Shown: piece by piece, positions 1 through 11,232 of the stretch
Layout of the letters: each line of letters begins with the position of its first letter
Position numbering within the stretch: position 1 is the first letter of the stretch
Assembly: GCA_026119855.1 (NCBI GenBank)
Contig: JAOWBW010000158.1
Location: forward strand, 866,976-930,975
Reading direction: 5' to 3'
Source of the DNA: Campanula takesimana
Taxonomy: Eukaryota; Streptophyta; Magnoliopsida; Asterales; Campanulaceae
DNA length: 64,000 nt
The notes under the pieces: model-generated
Seen by the model: only the letters and a program-made list of their open reading frames with translations
Database searches by the model: none
What the model was told of the DNA's origin: nothing
Position numbers and translations under genes: made by a program

Positions 1-358
1 ACATTATTGAATGGGGGAGGGTATTGACCGGATCCAACACCCATTGATGCAGCAAATGTGGGCCAGCCGGAGGACACGCGTCACGCCAGGAGAGGCGCCG
101 ACATGGCGCGTGCATGTCACGCGCGCGAGGGAGAGTGAGGCGTGCGGAGAGGCGCCTTATCCCACACCAGCCAATCCCATTCAGCCACTTAGCCTCCGCT
201 GGTTGGTCCGTTTTATTTTTCTCACCCATTTTTTCAAACTGCATTATCTTTTAAAAAAAAAAAAATTATACCAAAATTCAGCATTTTTTTTTCTCTATAA
301 GTAGAGCCAAATTCCACTAGATTTCGACACAAAAAAAAAACCTCGTCTCTTTTGTGAA
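1..358 (+). promoter_or_regulatory. Upstream region of the Harbinger ORF1
   Basis: This stretch has a GC-rich part (about 60-180, rich in GCGCG) followed by A/T runs. A TATA-like CTCTATAAGTAG lies near 292-303, about 60 bp before the ORF1 start at 359. No other gene is visible here. Confidence 0.4.
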
Positions 359-1519
359 ATGGATCCTAATAATAACCATTTCAACCCCCAAAATTCAAGT
401 AATTATCCTTTTCCCTACAACAATCCTTCGATTTATCAATTTGATGGTCAGTCTTCCAACCAACCACGTCCTCCAAATATACCAAATCAATCTTCCAGCC
501 AACCATTTCCTCAAAATATACAAAAATTTTCTTATCCACCAAATTTCATGGCTTCGGCAGTGCCAAATTGGCCTCCTCCATATTATCCAATGCCAATGCA
601 ACCACCCCCACCACCTTATAATCCCTATATGCCAAGAAATGAAAATGTTGGTGGAACTGAATCATCAGAATTTCCACTATATTCAACACGAGTGTCTCTG
701 GGTATGTACGCCGGTGCTAACGATGCTACTCCAACTGAAGAGGTTTCAGGCACTGCCAAAAAAGAAGCGCTAAATGGACAACGGAAGAAAATTTGGTGCT
801 ACTTAGTGGGTGGATTAAATATTCCACGGACAGTGTTATTAGAAGAAATCAGAAAATGGAGGCGTATTGGGGTAAGATTGCGCAATACTGTAACGAGCAT
901 TGTCAATTTGACCCTCCCCGTGATTTGATTGCATGCAGAAATCGACATAATTATGTAAACAAAATATTGGGTAAATGGGGTAGGTGTTGTTGATAAAGCT
1001 AAGCGTATGAAGCAAAGTGGGTGGTCAGAAAATGATGTTTTGGCAAAAGCCCATGAACTATATAAAAGTGATAACAATACCACTTTTACTTTGATGGAAG
1101 AGTGGAAGGCTGTTCGAGATGAACCACGTTATGCAAGTCAAATAGGAAGAAATACGGGATCTGATAGCAGTGGATCCAAGAGAGCACGTACAGATGATGT
1201 AGTTGATTCAAACTCGATTGGATCAATTCCTCGTCCTATGGGTAGGGAGGCAGCTAAGAGAAGAGGGAAAATAAAAGATAAGGGAGTAGGTTTGACACCG
1301 GTAAAAGAACAGTGGGAAGAATATAAAAAATTCAGAGAGAAAGATTTGGAAAAAATGAAAAAATTAGTCATACAACAAGAGCTCATAGTTAATGCTTCAA
1401 TCGAGAAGACTCGGGCAAAAAATAGAAAAATATGGATGAAGTTAAAAGAGAAGGGCCATCTCGATGAGCATGAGCAAATGCTTTTTGACCAGTTGACTGC
1501 CGAGCTGTTTGGCAATTAA
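359..1519 (+). pseudogene. Harbinger ORF1, MYB/SANT-like DNA-binding protein, frameshifted
   Basis: The N-terminus is rich in Asn, Pro and Ser. A trihelix/SANT-like core follows across two frames: KWTTEEN near 775, then LSGWIKYSTDS and ACRNRHNYVNKILGKW (about 793-985), then QSGWSENDVLAKAHELY (from 1015). The C-terminal half is basic and Lys/Glu-rich, as in the NAM-associated C-terminal domain found in plant ORF1 proteins. In PIF/Harbinger elements this protein binds DNA and helps the transposase enter the nucleus and act. Two frame changes are visible: one near the A-run at about 758-775, and an extra G in the GGGG run near 978. The protein is therefore probably not made in full length. The family call rests on pattern recognition, not on a search. 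Confidence 0.75.
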
Positions 1520-1931
1520 TTTTCTGCTTTAATGTTTGTTTTTTAATTTTATGTCAGTTTTATGTAATGATGTACTACTTTAATGTGTGTTTTCTATTTT
1601 ATGTCAGTTACCTGCAATAATGTACTCGCCTTATCTTTTAATTAAATTTATTTAATTCTAGCTTTGGAATCCGTCAATTTCAACCACTCAACCGAATCCT
1701 TATCCTTTAATTAACTCGATTTAATTCTATTTCAAATCCGTCAATTTCAACCACGCAACCGAATCCTTATCCTTTAATTAACTCGATTTAATTCTATTTC
1801 AAATCCGTCAATTTCAACCACTCAATTTCTCTATAAATAATACTCTATTCCTTCATTCTTCCTACACCAAATACACTCTCCTTTCTTTCTTCCTACATCA
1901 AATACTCTCTCTTTTCCTTCTTCCAACATCA
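1520..1931 (+). promoter_or_regulatory. Transposase promoter with 67-bp tandem repeat and TATA box
   Basis: A unit starting AATCCGTCAATTTCAACCA begins at 1668, 1735 and 1802, a period of 67 bp; the third copy is partial. It is followed by a TATA box (CTATAAATAA, 1831-1840) and a CT-rich leader with repeated CTTCCTACA-type steps up to the ATG at 1932. This looks like the transposase promoter and 5' UTR. Confidence 0.6.
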
Positions 1932-2468
1932 ATGGATCCATCCAAATTTCCATTTTTTGATATCGAAGCCTACAAAAGGCAATATGAAATTGAGGATAGA
2001 TTTATTGTGAACCGGTTTTTTCAACCCGAAACACAGAAAAAAACCCGAAAATATTTCAAAAGAGATCACGCTTTGCACAATAAGAGTCTGGTCGAAGACT
2101 ACTTTTCCGAAAATGCTAGGTACAAAGATTTTTTTCGCCTACGATATCGGATGGAGAAACATGTATTCCTTCGCATTGTCGCGGACCTATCAAACCATGA
2201 CGAATACTTCACACAAAGATTTGATGCTGCCGGCAAAGAAGGGCTATCTCCAGAAGCAAAATGTACCACAGCCATGCGAATGTTAGCATATGGTATGTCC
2301 GCCGATCAAATTGATGAATACATAAAAATTGGAGGAAGTACAGCGTTGGAGACGTTACGTAGATTTTGCACTGGGGTCATTCAGTTGTATGAGCAAGAGT
2401 ACTTGAGAGCCCCAAACGAAGCTGACTTGCAAAGAATACTTGACGTTAATGAGCAGCGGGGGTTCCCA

Positions 2469-5400
2469 TGTCACGCCCCGAAAATTCCATTAATCCATAA
2501 ATATAAAATTCACATAATATACATCTCCAAAATGATAAATACCAAACCGGGCGCGTGAATTCAACTATAAAACCAATACCAACAAACAACACCTCAACGA
2601 GAGTTATAACTCGGAGACAATCTTACAAATGCGGAAGAAAGAACAACTAAAAGCAATATGCTCAAAAGACTACAGCTTACGTACACTGAACACACACTAG
2701 CCCACGATCAGAATACACAAAGACTCCGAAGAGCAACTACCCCAAAGGCGATCAATCTGCACAGAAGATTCCTGCTACAACGAACCTCAAAATGCTACCA
2801 CTTACTTTCCTGGGGGGGGGGGGTTAAGGAAACACAATTGGAAACAAATAAACGGGGTGAGAAAAATCTCAGTAAGCTACTAAATGCAACTATATTTCAT
2901 GCTAACATGATAATCACAAAAGAACAATATCAATAAGCATTCACAATTTCATATAACATGAACGATATGGTCCACTAATCATATAACACATAATGCGGAA
3001 ATAAACACTCATAAGTGGATACTGGGCCAAGGTTCTAGAGACGGAACACAATCCCTCGAGAAGAGTCCGTTGAGCAGCATGAAAGAGCTGAAGCCGGTTC
3101 CGGAACCAAGTAACAACAACAACCAGTAATGGGGGAAATAACACATAGTCATACCCCCCAAGCCAATAGCTAGAATACTCACCATAGGAGCTAGCTCATC
3201 CTAACCACGATCACGGGAAGGGGAATCCCACTCAAGGCCACTGAACATGGGGAAACTGGGTTACCAGTGAAGTACATTATACTGGACTTGGCCCGTGCCA
3301 TTATAATATATATCACTGCCCAAAACAAACACAACAATGCCAGCTGGACTCTATAAAAGCACACAGTAATAAATACTCGCTTGAAACAACAACGGAGGAA
3401 TGATTCCAAAGTAGGGAACCAAGCCAAAATCATCACAAAGGATGCAAACCATTTCTCATGAAGAGATCAACAACATCATCGACACATGAAGCTACTCAAA
3501 AAGAGTCAAACGGTTATCCACATTCATACGTTGCAAACATGGTCACAAACGGACCAAACCCAACACTCTCAAACAATACTTAGTCAAATACCATAACACG
3601 TTGTTCACAAAGGAACCATACCCAATAATTACCATAAGGATGCAACTATTACTCAAGAAGAGTCAACAACAACGACAACGGGAAGTCTTTCATAAAAGAG
3701 TTCAACCACGATAAACAGAATTGCTTATAAGGAGCCCAACAATATTGATCATTAAAACAAATGATTCCAAGACAAGGTTCCATACCAAACACATCCTAAA
3801 GATGATACCCATAAGTTACTCATTAAGAGCACAACCCAAACGGTCACTCACAAATAGTACCACAACCATTACCCAGATGACCCTGAAAGCCTGCTCATAG
3901 AGGTACTAGGACTATTAACTCCCTATATTTACACCTAGAATTCCAAATAGGAAGACCGAATAATTACACCTTAAAGCTAGTCAACACCGTAGGTACCCAA
4001 TCACCAATTCACGTCTTACATCCTGTTCATAACGAACCAATTCTAAACACCCCAAACGAATCCAAAAGGTTACACCTATTAGTACATGATTACAACCGGA
4101 CCAAACCCTACACTTTAGTGTCCAATAACAACTCTTTAGGTACTATAGGATATCGCCTAAAACCTAGACCAAGTCTTATCCAAAATCAATTCGATTGGAA
4201 CAATCACGAACACATCATAAGATGCCCAAACATTCCCAAATAATACTTGATCAAATTACATAACACCATTGTTCACAAAGGAACCAATTTCAATTACTAA
4301 AGTGTTCCACGGTGCCCAACTAAGTTAACTAGAATAGTACTACGGAACCTAGGCCGAGACTACACCTTGATCTTAAACCTCAACGAAAAGACAACCATTA
4401 TGATCTGGAACCGTGCTGCCAATAGAACCATTTCATATTACTCGAAAAGAGCTTTCCAACGATAGTTTACACGTCCAAAACGGAGTCCGGACGAAGAAGT
4501 TATGGCCTTCGAAAGATTGGATAAGAAAACAATGATTCTCACAGAAGGTAGAGGGGTGCGCACGCCTCCCACCAACAGGGTGCGCGCGCCTCCCTGAATC
4601 AGATAGGAATGCGCCACAATGGGGAATAAGGGTGCGCGCGCTTCATCACCAAGGGGTGCGCGCGCCTCCTGAGTTCAGAAGGAAAGACACCAACATGGAG
4701 CTGGAGGGTGCGCGCGCCTCCAAGAAAAGGGTGCGCGCGCCTCCTGCGCCGGACAGAGAGATCTACAGAATTTTTCCTGGGTTCTTCACATTTCCTTTAC
4801 CCATTTCAATCCAACCCAAAATCAAAGCTCCCAACAAGAATAATAATGAACCAAACAACTTCTAAGCCTATAAGAGACTCATCTAGCAACATTTGAACAA
4901 CCAAACCAAAGAATGACTCAAACACCCAAATTTCACAAAATATGAATAATTTACAAATGGGTTCCAAACCAACCAAAGAAGCTATATATATCAACTAGAG
5001 CATTAATGGAGTTAAAGATGAACATTTTTAGCATAAATGGGGGAAAAGCAACTTACCCGGATTTTCTCAAAGTTGACGGAACTCGAGAATTTTTAGCTCT
5101 CTACGATCCTATCGACGATCTAAACATGTTTCATTTTATGAGAAATGAGAAACAATGAGAGGAAGATAGCTAGAATGTAGAGAGAATGAAGAGAAGAAAA
5201 CTTACCCAATAACCAAGGAGAGAGAGAGAGAACACAGGGAAAATGGTGAGGGGAAAAATGAGGGAGGGAGAGGGAGGTGAGGGAGTAGTTGATGAAATAA
5301 TTCAAAAGTTACACTTAGACCCCCTCTTCCACTACCTACACAACTAACACAATAATTATACTTCCCACTAATAACTAAGATCCAATACTCTACACTAGCA

Positions 5401-5528
5401 CAATTAACCGATTAAATGCTAGGCACGAAATTATTATGAGACACAAAATGCACACATAATTATTTAAATAAATAAATAATTTATTATTTATTACTACAAA
5501 AATAGAGGCGGGTTTTCGGGTCGTGACA
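2469..5528. mobile_element. 3.06-kb solo LTR (probably gypsy type), TSD TCCCA
   Basis: The block begins TGTCACGCCCCGAAAA and ends TTTTCGGGTCGTGACA. These ends are near-perfect inverted copies of each other, start TG and end CA, and are flanked by TCCCA (2464-2468 and 5529-5533). Removing the block and one TSD restores the transposase reading frame. No gag or pol is present, so it is best read as a solo LTR left by LTR-LTR recombination. The length and the TGTCACG start resemble long LTRs of Tekay/Del-type gypsy elements (my recollection). ORFs inside it are short and unconvincing. Orientation is undetermined. Confidence 0.75.
4550..4746. repeat. Cluster of CG-rich palindromic GTGCGCGCGCC boxes in the solo LTR
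   Basis: The box GGGTGCGCGCGCCTCC or a close variant occurs about five to six times within 200 bp, spaced 20-60 bp. The core GCGCGCGC is self-complementary. The surrounding LTR is AT-rich, so the cluster stands out. Confidence 0.75.
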
Positions 5529-5829
5529 TCCCAGGGATGATCGGGAGCATTGATTGCATGCACTGGGAATAGAAAAATTGTCCCACTGGTTGGGAAGGTC
5601 AATTTACTAGAGGTGATAAGGGAACCACCACGGTTATTTTGAAGCAGTTGCCACTCAAGATTTTTGGATTTGGCATGCCTTTTTCGGATGCCCAGGAACA
5701 TTGAACGATATAAATGTTCTGGACCGATCGTCAGTGTTCGATCGTCTTGAACAAGGAAATACTCCACGAGTCAATTTCTTTGTGAATCAACATCCATATG
5801 ATATGACGTATTATCTTGTTGACGGTATC

Positions 5830-6488
5830 TGTAAGTGTGGCTATTTTAGCACACACGATTTTATTTTAATTTGTGTTAATTTTAGGATTTATGTCTTTCT
5901 TTATTTTAGGTAAAATTGTAAATATCTTTTATTATTTTTATTTACTAACATATTAATTAGTTTCCTAGTTTTTGTGTATCTCTTTTAATTTTTGTAGATA
6001 TCTTTTACTTGGATTTGGAAGCTATAATTTAGGAAAGGATGGAGTGTATCTTCACAAGGATTGCTCTACAAGACTCCTACGGATTCCATCTTTACACGGC
6101 TTTGGGATTGCACATCTTATAAAGAGAGAAGCCGTTCCATTTCATTCTTAACGATTTTCTGAGAAAAAATTCTGATTTCTCAAGTCATCTTGAGTGCTTT
6201 AGTAATAGAGTTCTTTGTAATACAAGTTCTTCCATAGAACTTGTTTTGAGTGTTTTAGTGTTTTCATATTTGGTCTCTTCTCTTAATTCATTCTTTGTAA
6301 TCGATCATAACAGTTTTTATCAAAGAGAAGTTTTGTTGTCTACAGCGAGTTGCTGTAGATGTGTTAAATATTTCGTTTTTACGTTTTATTCCGCTGCAAG
6401 TCAGTTGGTGTAATCTGTGGTGACTTCACACTACGATTCACACCATACTCTGTTTATTGTCCGACCATCCTAGCTATCTAAACTTTCA
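5830..6488 (+). repeat. 5' LTR of the copia element
   Basis: The LTR is 659 bp, with TG..CA ends. A TATA-like CTTATAAAGAGAG lies at about 6116-6128, followed by the presumed transcript start. A near copy is at 9859-10518. Confidence 0.93.
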
Positions 6489-6503
6489 ATTGGCACAAGA
6501 GCC
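6489..6503 (+). promoter_or_regulatory. Candidate primer binding site of the copia element
   Basis: The sequence ATTGGCACAAGAGCC directly follows the 5' LTR. It resembles the TTGGTATCAGAGCC form that pairs with initiator tRNA-Met, with mismatches in the middle. Confidence 0.5.
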
Positions 6504-8055
6504 TACACTCGATTACACTGAGTGTGATCCAGAAAGGGTAGTCATGATGGATAAAGTTAAGAAGGAGGATGCAACTTTAAATTCTTTTCTAAAAAGCAAT
6601 AGGGATTGTAAGTTCCCTATAAAAATCCAATCCTCCCCGTTCGATGAAAAATCTGAAAATAATTTTAGTTTTAAAAAACCCAGCTCCTTTGAACCTATCG
6701 AGATCAATGATTCCGTTCAATGTCGTGCATGTTTTGGGTTTGGTCACTTTGCTAATGAATGTGCTAACACTAGAAGAAAAAAGGGGATGAGCTTTAGTGC
6801 GACCCTAAGTGATAGTGAGGATGAACATGAGGCTGTGCACCTTGCAGTTATTGATATTTCATCTCAAAATCATGAACATCATTTTGATGTGACTTCTGAT
6901 GTAGCCACACTGGAAACTACATCCTCAGACTCTGAGTTTAAATGCTTTAATTCGTCTATATCTTAGAAACCAGAGGATGAAGAGGAATGTGATGGTAATT
7001 TTGAGAAACTTCATGAAGCTTACACTGATCTTTTCGCCGATTGGCAAAAACGGGTTGAAAAACTTGGTGTTTTTGAAAAAGTCAATGAGAAACTCTCAGC
7101 TGAAATCACTTCCTTAAAATCTGAACTTGAGAGAGTTTCCATTGAAAATGATAATCAAAAGGATTCCATAGCCAAACTCGAGGTCATGCTCACAAAGCGT
7201 GATGTTGAACTCGAGAAAGTTAAAGCTGATCTTGAAAAAGCAAATGAAACTTTTACCAAGTTAAACAATGGCAAAGCTAAACTTGAAGAGTTTTTAAATA
7301 TTGGAAGCCATTCTAAAAATGGCCTTGGCTATGGATCCAATTTTGTGAAAGAAGGTGAAGAGAGATCGGAATCAAAATCTTTTCAGAAAAGAGAGTCTAG
7401 ACCTAGGAGAAAAAAATATGTGTGCCACTATTGCTTTGCTCCTGGGCACATCAGACCGTTTTGTTACCAAAGAATTCATGACCTTGGGGAATCTGTTTCC
7501 CAGATGGGTGTTAGAATGAACCCACATCGCCAGAAATCTGGGCGATTCGTGTGGGCTGAGAAGAAAGGTGAGGAATGTAAGGTTGTTTTGACTTCTCAAA
7601 AGAGTAGTGTGTCTAGCTCTTGGTATTTTGACAGTGGGTGCTCAAGGCACATGACAGGTAAAGCTGAATTCTTATCTGATTATTCTCCTATGAATGGAGG
7701 AAATGTGAAATATGGAGGTGGCGGCATAGGTAAGATTGTTGGGAAAGGAACTTTGAATGTTGATGGGATGCCTAATCTCCATAATGTCCTCCATGTTGAT
7801 GGCCTCAAAGCAAACCTCATAAGCATTAGTCATTTATGTGACGATGATATGCATGTGAAGTTTGACAAGCAAATTTGTGAGGTTTTTGATAAATCTGGCA
7901 ATTGTGTGTTTAAAGGTCTTAAAACTTCTGACAATTGCTATAAGTTTGTGATGCTACAGGGTTTGTTGAAGAGCTGGAGCCCGCCAATGACGAAGCTGAA
8001 CAGGAAACAGCACCAGAGAGTGCAGAACCGTCTGATGTTACCCCCGGTGTGCTAA
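6504..8055 (+). pseudogene. Copia gag-protease remnant
   Basis: One frame runs through this region with a single TAG stop at 6964-6966. It shows a CCHC zinc knuckle (CRACFGFGHFANEC, about 6724-6765), a Ser/Asp/Glu-rich stretch, a long coiled coil (about 7000-7290), a second Cys/His cluster (CHYCFAPGHIRPFC, about 7423-7464), and the aspartic protease signature WYFDSGCSRHMTG near 7622-7660. The frame drifts from the expected protein after about 7960, where an alternative frame continues with an acidic connector. The normal role is capsid assembly and polyprotein cleavage of the retrotransposon. The stop and the missing pol make it non-autonomous. Confidence 0.8.
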
Positions 8056-8143
8056 CACCACAGACGACACTACCAGAAAACGACCCCTGTTCAGATTCAG
8101 AGGCATACTCCAGCAGCCCAGGAAGTAAAGAAGCAGGTTTGAC

Positions 8144-8623
8144 ATGGTCCAGAAACAGTGCCTCCAAAATCAAGAGGAACATCCCAATTTACATGTTCTT
8201 GGGGATGTTAGTGAGAAGATGAGGATTGGACAAATGGTAAGGGTGAACTACCGTGATGCGGTAGGGTTGAATTACATGAAAGTCAGAGGCTATGAGGTAA
8301 CAAGTAATTTCTTTTGGTCACATGGGAGTTCTTTAATCATTTTGATGAGACAAATGGTAAAAAATTATGGGCCACAAAGTAAGGTTTTAACTCGATTTTG
8401 GGTCAATTTAAATGCTATTGATACTTCAAAAATTCATGCTCAATACTCTTGTATTAAACATGTTGACTTTAAACATCATTTTATCAGAGATTTTGTTGAG
8501 CAGAAAATTGTAAGCCTGGAACCAGTAAGAACAGAAAATCAGTTGGCTGACATTTTCACTAAGGCCCTAGACTTTCAGAGATTTTCTACACTTAGGAAAT
8601 CTCTTGGACTTTGCATCATTTGA
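8144..8623 (+). pseudogene. Copia pol remnant: pre-RT connector joined to RNase H tail
   Basis: The N-terminal part (HPNLHVLGDVSEKMR) matches the connector that precedes the copia reverse transcriptase. After a short unclear stretch the protein resumes with the end of RNase H: IKHVDFKHHFIRDFVEQ, then ENQLADIFTKALD, and a normal stop. The RT core, including the YVDD box, is absent, so several hundred codons were deleted. In a full element this region copies the RNA genome and degrades the template. Confidence 0.8.
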
Positions 8624-8676
8624 TGGCGTGATCCCCTGTATGATCACACCATGTGTCACACTTGTATATTTGTTAA

Positions 8677-8714
<38 letters not shown>

Positions 8715-9858
8715 ATTGTATTATGTTTGCACTGTACATCTCAGAGTGATCACTTGATCCACTCCCTTGACTTGACTGGTCCTTGAACTGTGAATACTTC
8801 CTGTGGTTACTTTGGCAAAAGCCTTTATTTTATCTCTCAGTGGATGCTTTCTTGGGAAACAGCTGCTCCACCATTGTATGCAGCCAATCCAAATGTGATC
8901 AAACGAACTCACACAAAACCAAAGTGTGCCTCGAATTTGAGAAGACCATTTGAAAGAGAAAGGGCTATCTTTGGATTTAATGTAGAGTGAAAGCTACCCA
9001 CAAATTCATTTCCCACAATTAAAAAAGGGGTGGGCGCATTCTAGAGGCTGAGAAGATTGGGATTTGTATTCATTGAAGTTCTTGGATAGGTTGAGTCACC
9101 GGGTGTGATTTCATCCCAAGTCACACTAATCTGAGTTGTACACGTCACTTGCATATTTTTTTTTATTTGTTTTTTCTTTTTATTGAGTCGTCCCTACCAT
9201 AGTGCTAATATCTCCGAACTGATTTTGTGTTGTTCTTGGTAAACTCTGTATATAAATTTATGCTCAAGGAAATCTTTCATAAATAAATGTCTAATGACAT
9301 GTTTTTAGGGAGAGTATTTATCTTGCATTTTTTATTCTATCAATGGTAGTTCAATTCTCTCAAAGTTTGGTTATAACATTTTCTATGTCTCCCATGATTT
9401 CTATTATTTGATAAATCTGAAATGTCGAAGATTCTCTTATGTCCTGGAAGCCTGGATCCCTTGTGCATGTTGGTTCATCTCTGTCTCCAGCTAACGATGT
9501 GTCCCTCGATGTGATCACATCTGATCTCACACCAGCCTGTCTTTCCGCCGTAACGACCTTTTGCGAACTTGATCATCTCGCATTCTGGTCAAAAAGGGGG
9601 AGAGTATGTGAAAAGGGGGAGAGAAAGCTGATATGGTTGTATGTGAAAAGGGGGAGAGAAAGCTGATATAGTTGTTGTCTTGGTGTATGGTTGTTATCTT
9701 GGTGTGGCACTATAATTTTTGGCAGGTACAGTTATCAAAGGAAAGATCTCATTGCCATTTTTTTTTACAACAGTTGGATTCAGGGGGAGTTTATATTTTG
9801 GTCGCTTAATAATCTTAACATTTTTGTTTGACCAGAAAGCCATAAATCAGGGGGAGAT
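8624..9858 (+). other. 3' non-coding region of the copia element with repeated polypurine tracts
   Basis: No convincing gene lies here; the short ORFs have no recognisable domain. An A-run lies at 8680-8710. Five GGGGGAG-bearing purine tracts occur near 9596, 9616, 9651, 9781 and 9850. The last (CAGGGGGAGAT) abuts the 3' LTR and is the likely plus-strand primer site. Part of 9596-9670 is a local duplication of a unit with AGAAAGCTGATAT. Confidence 0.65.
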
Positions 9859-10518
9859 TGTAAGTGTGGCTATTTTAGCACACACGATTTTATTTTAATT
9901 TGTGTTAATTTAGGATTTATGTCTTTCTTTATTTTAGGTAAAATTGTAAATATCTTTTTATTATTTTTATTTACTAACATATTAATTAGTTTCCTAGTTT
10001 TTGTGTATCTCTTTTAATTTTTGTAGATATCTTTTACTTGGATTTGGAAGCTATAATTTAGGAAAGGATGGAGTGTATCTTCACAAGGATTGCTCTCCAA
10101 GACTCCTACGGATTCCATCTTTACACGGCTTTGGGATTGCACATCTTATAAAGAGAGAAGCCGTTCCATTTCATTCTTAACGATTTTCTGAGAAAAAAAT
10201 TCTGATTTCTCAAGTCATATTGAGTGCTTTAGTAATAGAGTTCTTTTGTAATACAAGTTCTTCCATAGAACTTGTTTGAGTGTTTTAGTGTTTTCATATT
10301 TGGTCTCTTCTCTTAATTCATTCTTTGTAATCGATCATAACAGTTTTTATCAAAGAGAAGTTTTGTTTTCTACAGCGAGTTGCTGTAGATGTGTTAAATA
10401 TTTTGTTTTTACATTTTATTCCGCTGCAAGTCAGTTGGTGTAATCTGTGGTGACTTCACACTACGATTCACACCATACTCTGTTTATTGTCCGACCATCT
10501 TAGCTATCTAAACTTTCA
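9859..10518 (+). repeat. 3' LTR of the copia element
   Basis: The LTR is 660 bp, about 98-99% identical by eye to 5830-6488, and ends ACTTTCA just before GTATC. Confidence 0.93.
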
Positions 10519-11190
10519 GTATCTACCCTAATTATCCGACTTTCGTCAAATTGGTTAAACTTCCTCAAAGTGAAGAAGACAAGCTATTTGCGAAATTTCA
10601 AGAAGGCTGTCGGAAGGATATAGAACGTGCATTTGGAGTGCTCCAAGCTCGATTCAAAATCATCCGAGAACCATGTCGAATGTGGCTGATGAAGGACTTG
10701 GCTCTGATCATGAGGTCATGTATCATATTACATAATATGATTGTTGAGGATGAACGGGATATATATACTCAGAATTGGCTTGACTTTAATGATCAATCCG
10801 AGGCAAGCGGATCTGGTAATCAGCAACCATTCTCGACTGAGATATTACCTGCATTTGAAGATCATGTACGTACTAGAGCGGAATTGCGTGATTCAAGAGC
10901 TCATAAACAATTGCAGAAGGATCTAGTCAAGCACATATGGGCTAAGTTCGGAAATTAATAATTTAATAGTTTTATTGCATTGTGAGTCGAGTCTATTGTA
11001 TCGTTTGTTTTTTTTTTCTTTCATTACTTGTATCGCGAGTTAAGCTTATTGTAACTTTTTTTTTGTTTAATAATAATTATCGTTATTTCTCGTATTTATT
11101 TAATTACAATTAAAAAACATTAATTAAGTGTGATTTTTTTAATTATAAATTATTATTATTATTATTATCCCTAAAATATTATTATTATTA

Positions 11191-11232
<42 letters not shown>

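Larger units (their letters stand above)
5830..10518 (+). mobile_element. Copia (Sirevirus-like) LTR retrotransposon, internally deleted, TSD GTATC
   Basis: The 5' LTR (5830-6488) and 3' LTR (9859-10518) both begin TGTAAGTGTGG and end ACTTTCA. GTATC flanks the element at 5825-5829 and 10519-10523. Aligned by eye, the LTRs differ by about six substitutions and five single-base indels in 660 bp, so the insertion is recent. The interior keeps a gag with zinc knuckles, a protease site (DSGCSRHMTG), a short tail of the connector before RT, and the C-terminal end of RNase H. Integrase and nearly all of the reverse transcriptase are missing. The gag style and the many polypurine tracts before the 3' LTR are features described for Sireviruses; that assignment is an inference. 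Confidence 0.9.
1932..10958 (+). pseudogene. Harbinger DDE transposase, interrupted in three pieces
   Basis: This is a PIF/Harbinger nuclease (DDE_Tnp_4 type). Piece one is 1932-2468, ending RGFP. Piece two is 5534-5829 and holds the first Asp in GSIDCMHWE and the second in LNDINVLDRS. Piece three is 10524-10958, with the catalytic Glu region IERAFGVLQARF, and ends at a normal stop. The pieces meet exactly once one copy of each target duplication (TCCCA, GTATC) is removed. Two further lesions exist besides the insertions: a TGG-to-TAG stop just after the CMHWE motif (near 5570) and a missing base near 5640 that shifts the frame before the EAVATQDFW stretch. The gene is dead, but its domain order is complete. 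The start at 1932 fits the TATA box about 95 bp upstream. Confidence 0.88.

Noticed and set aside
4632..4896. Arg/Pro-rich short frames in the solo LTR
   Set aside because: They arise from the GTGCGCGCGCC boxes and have no support as genes.
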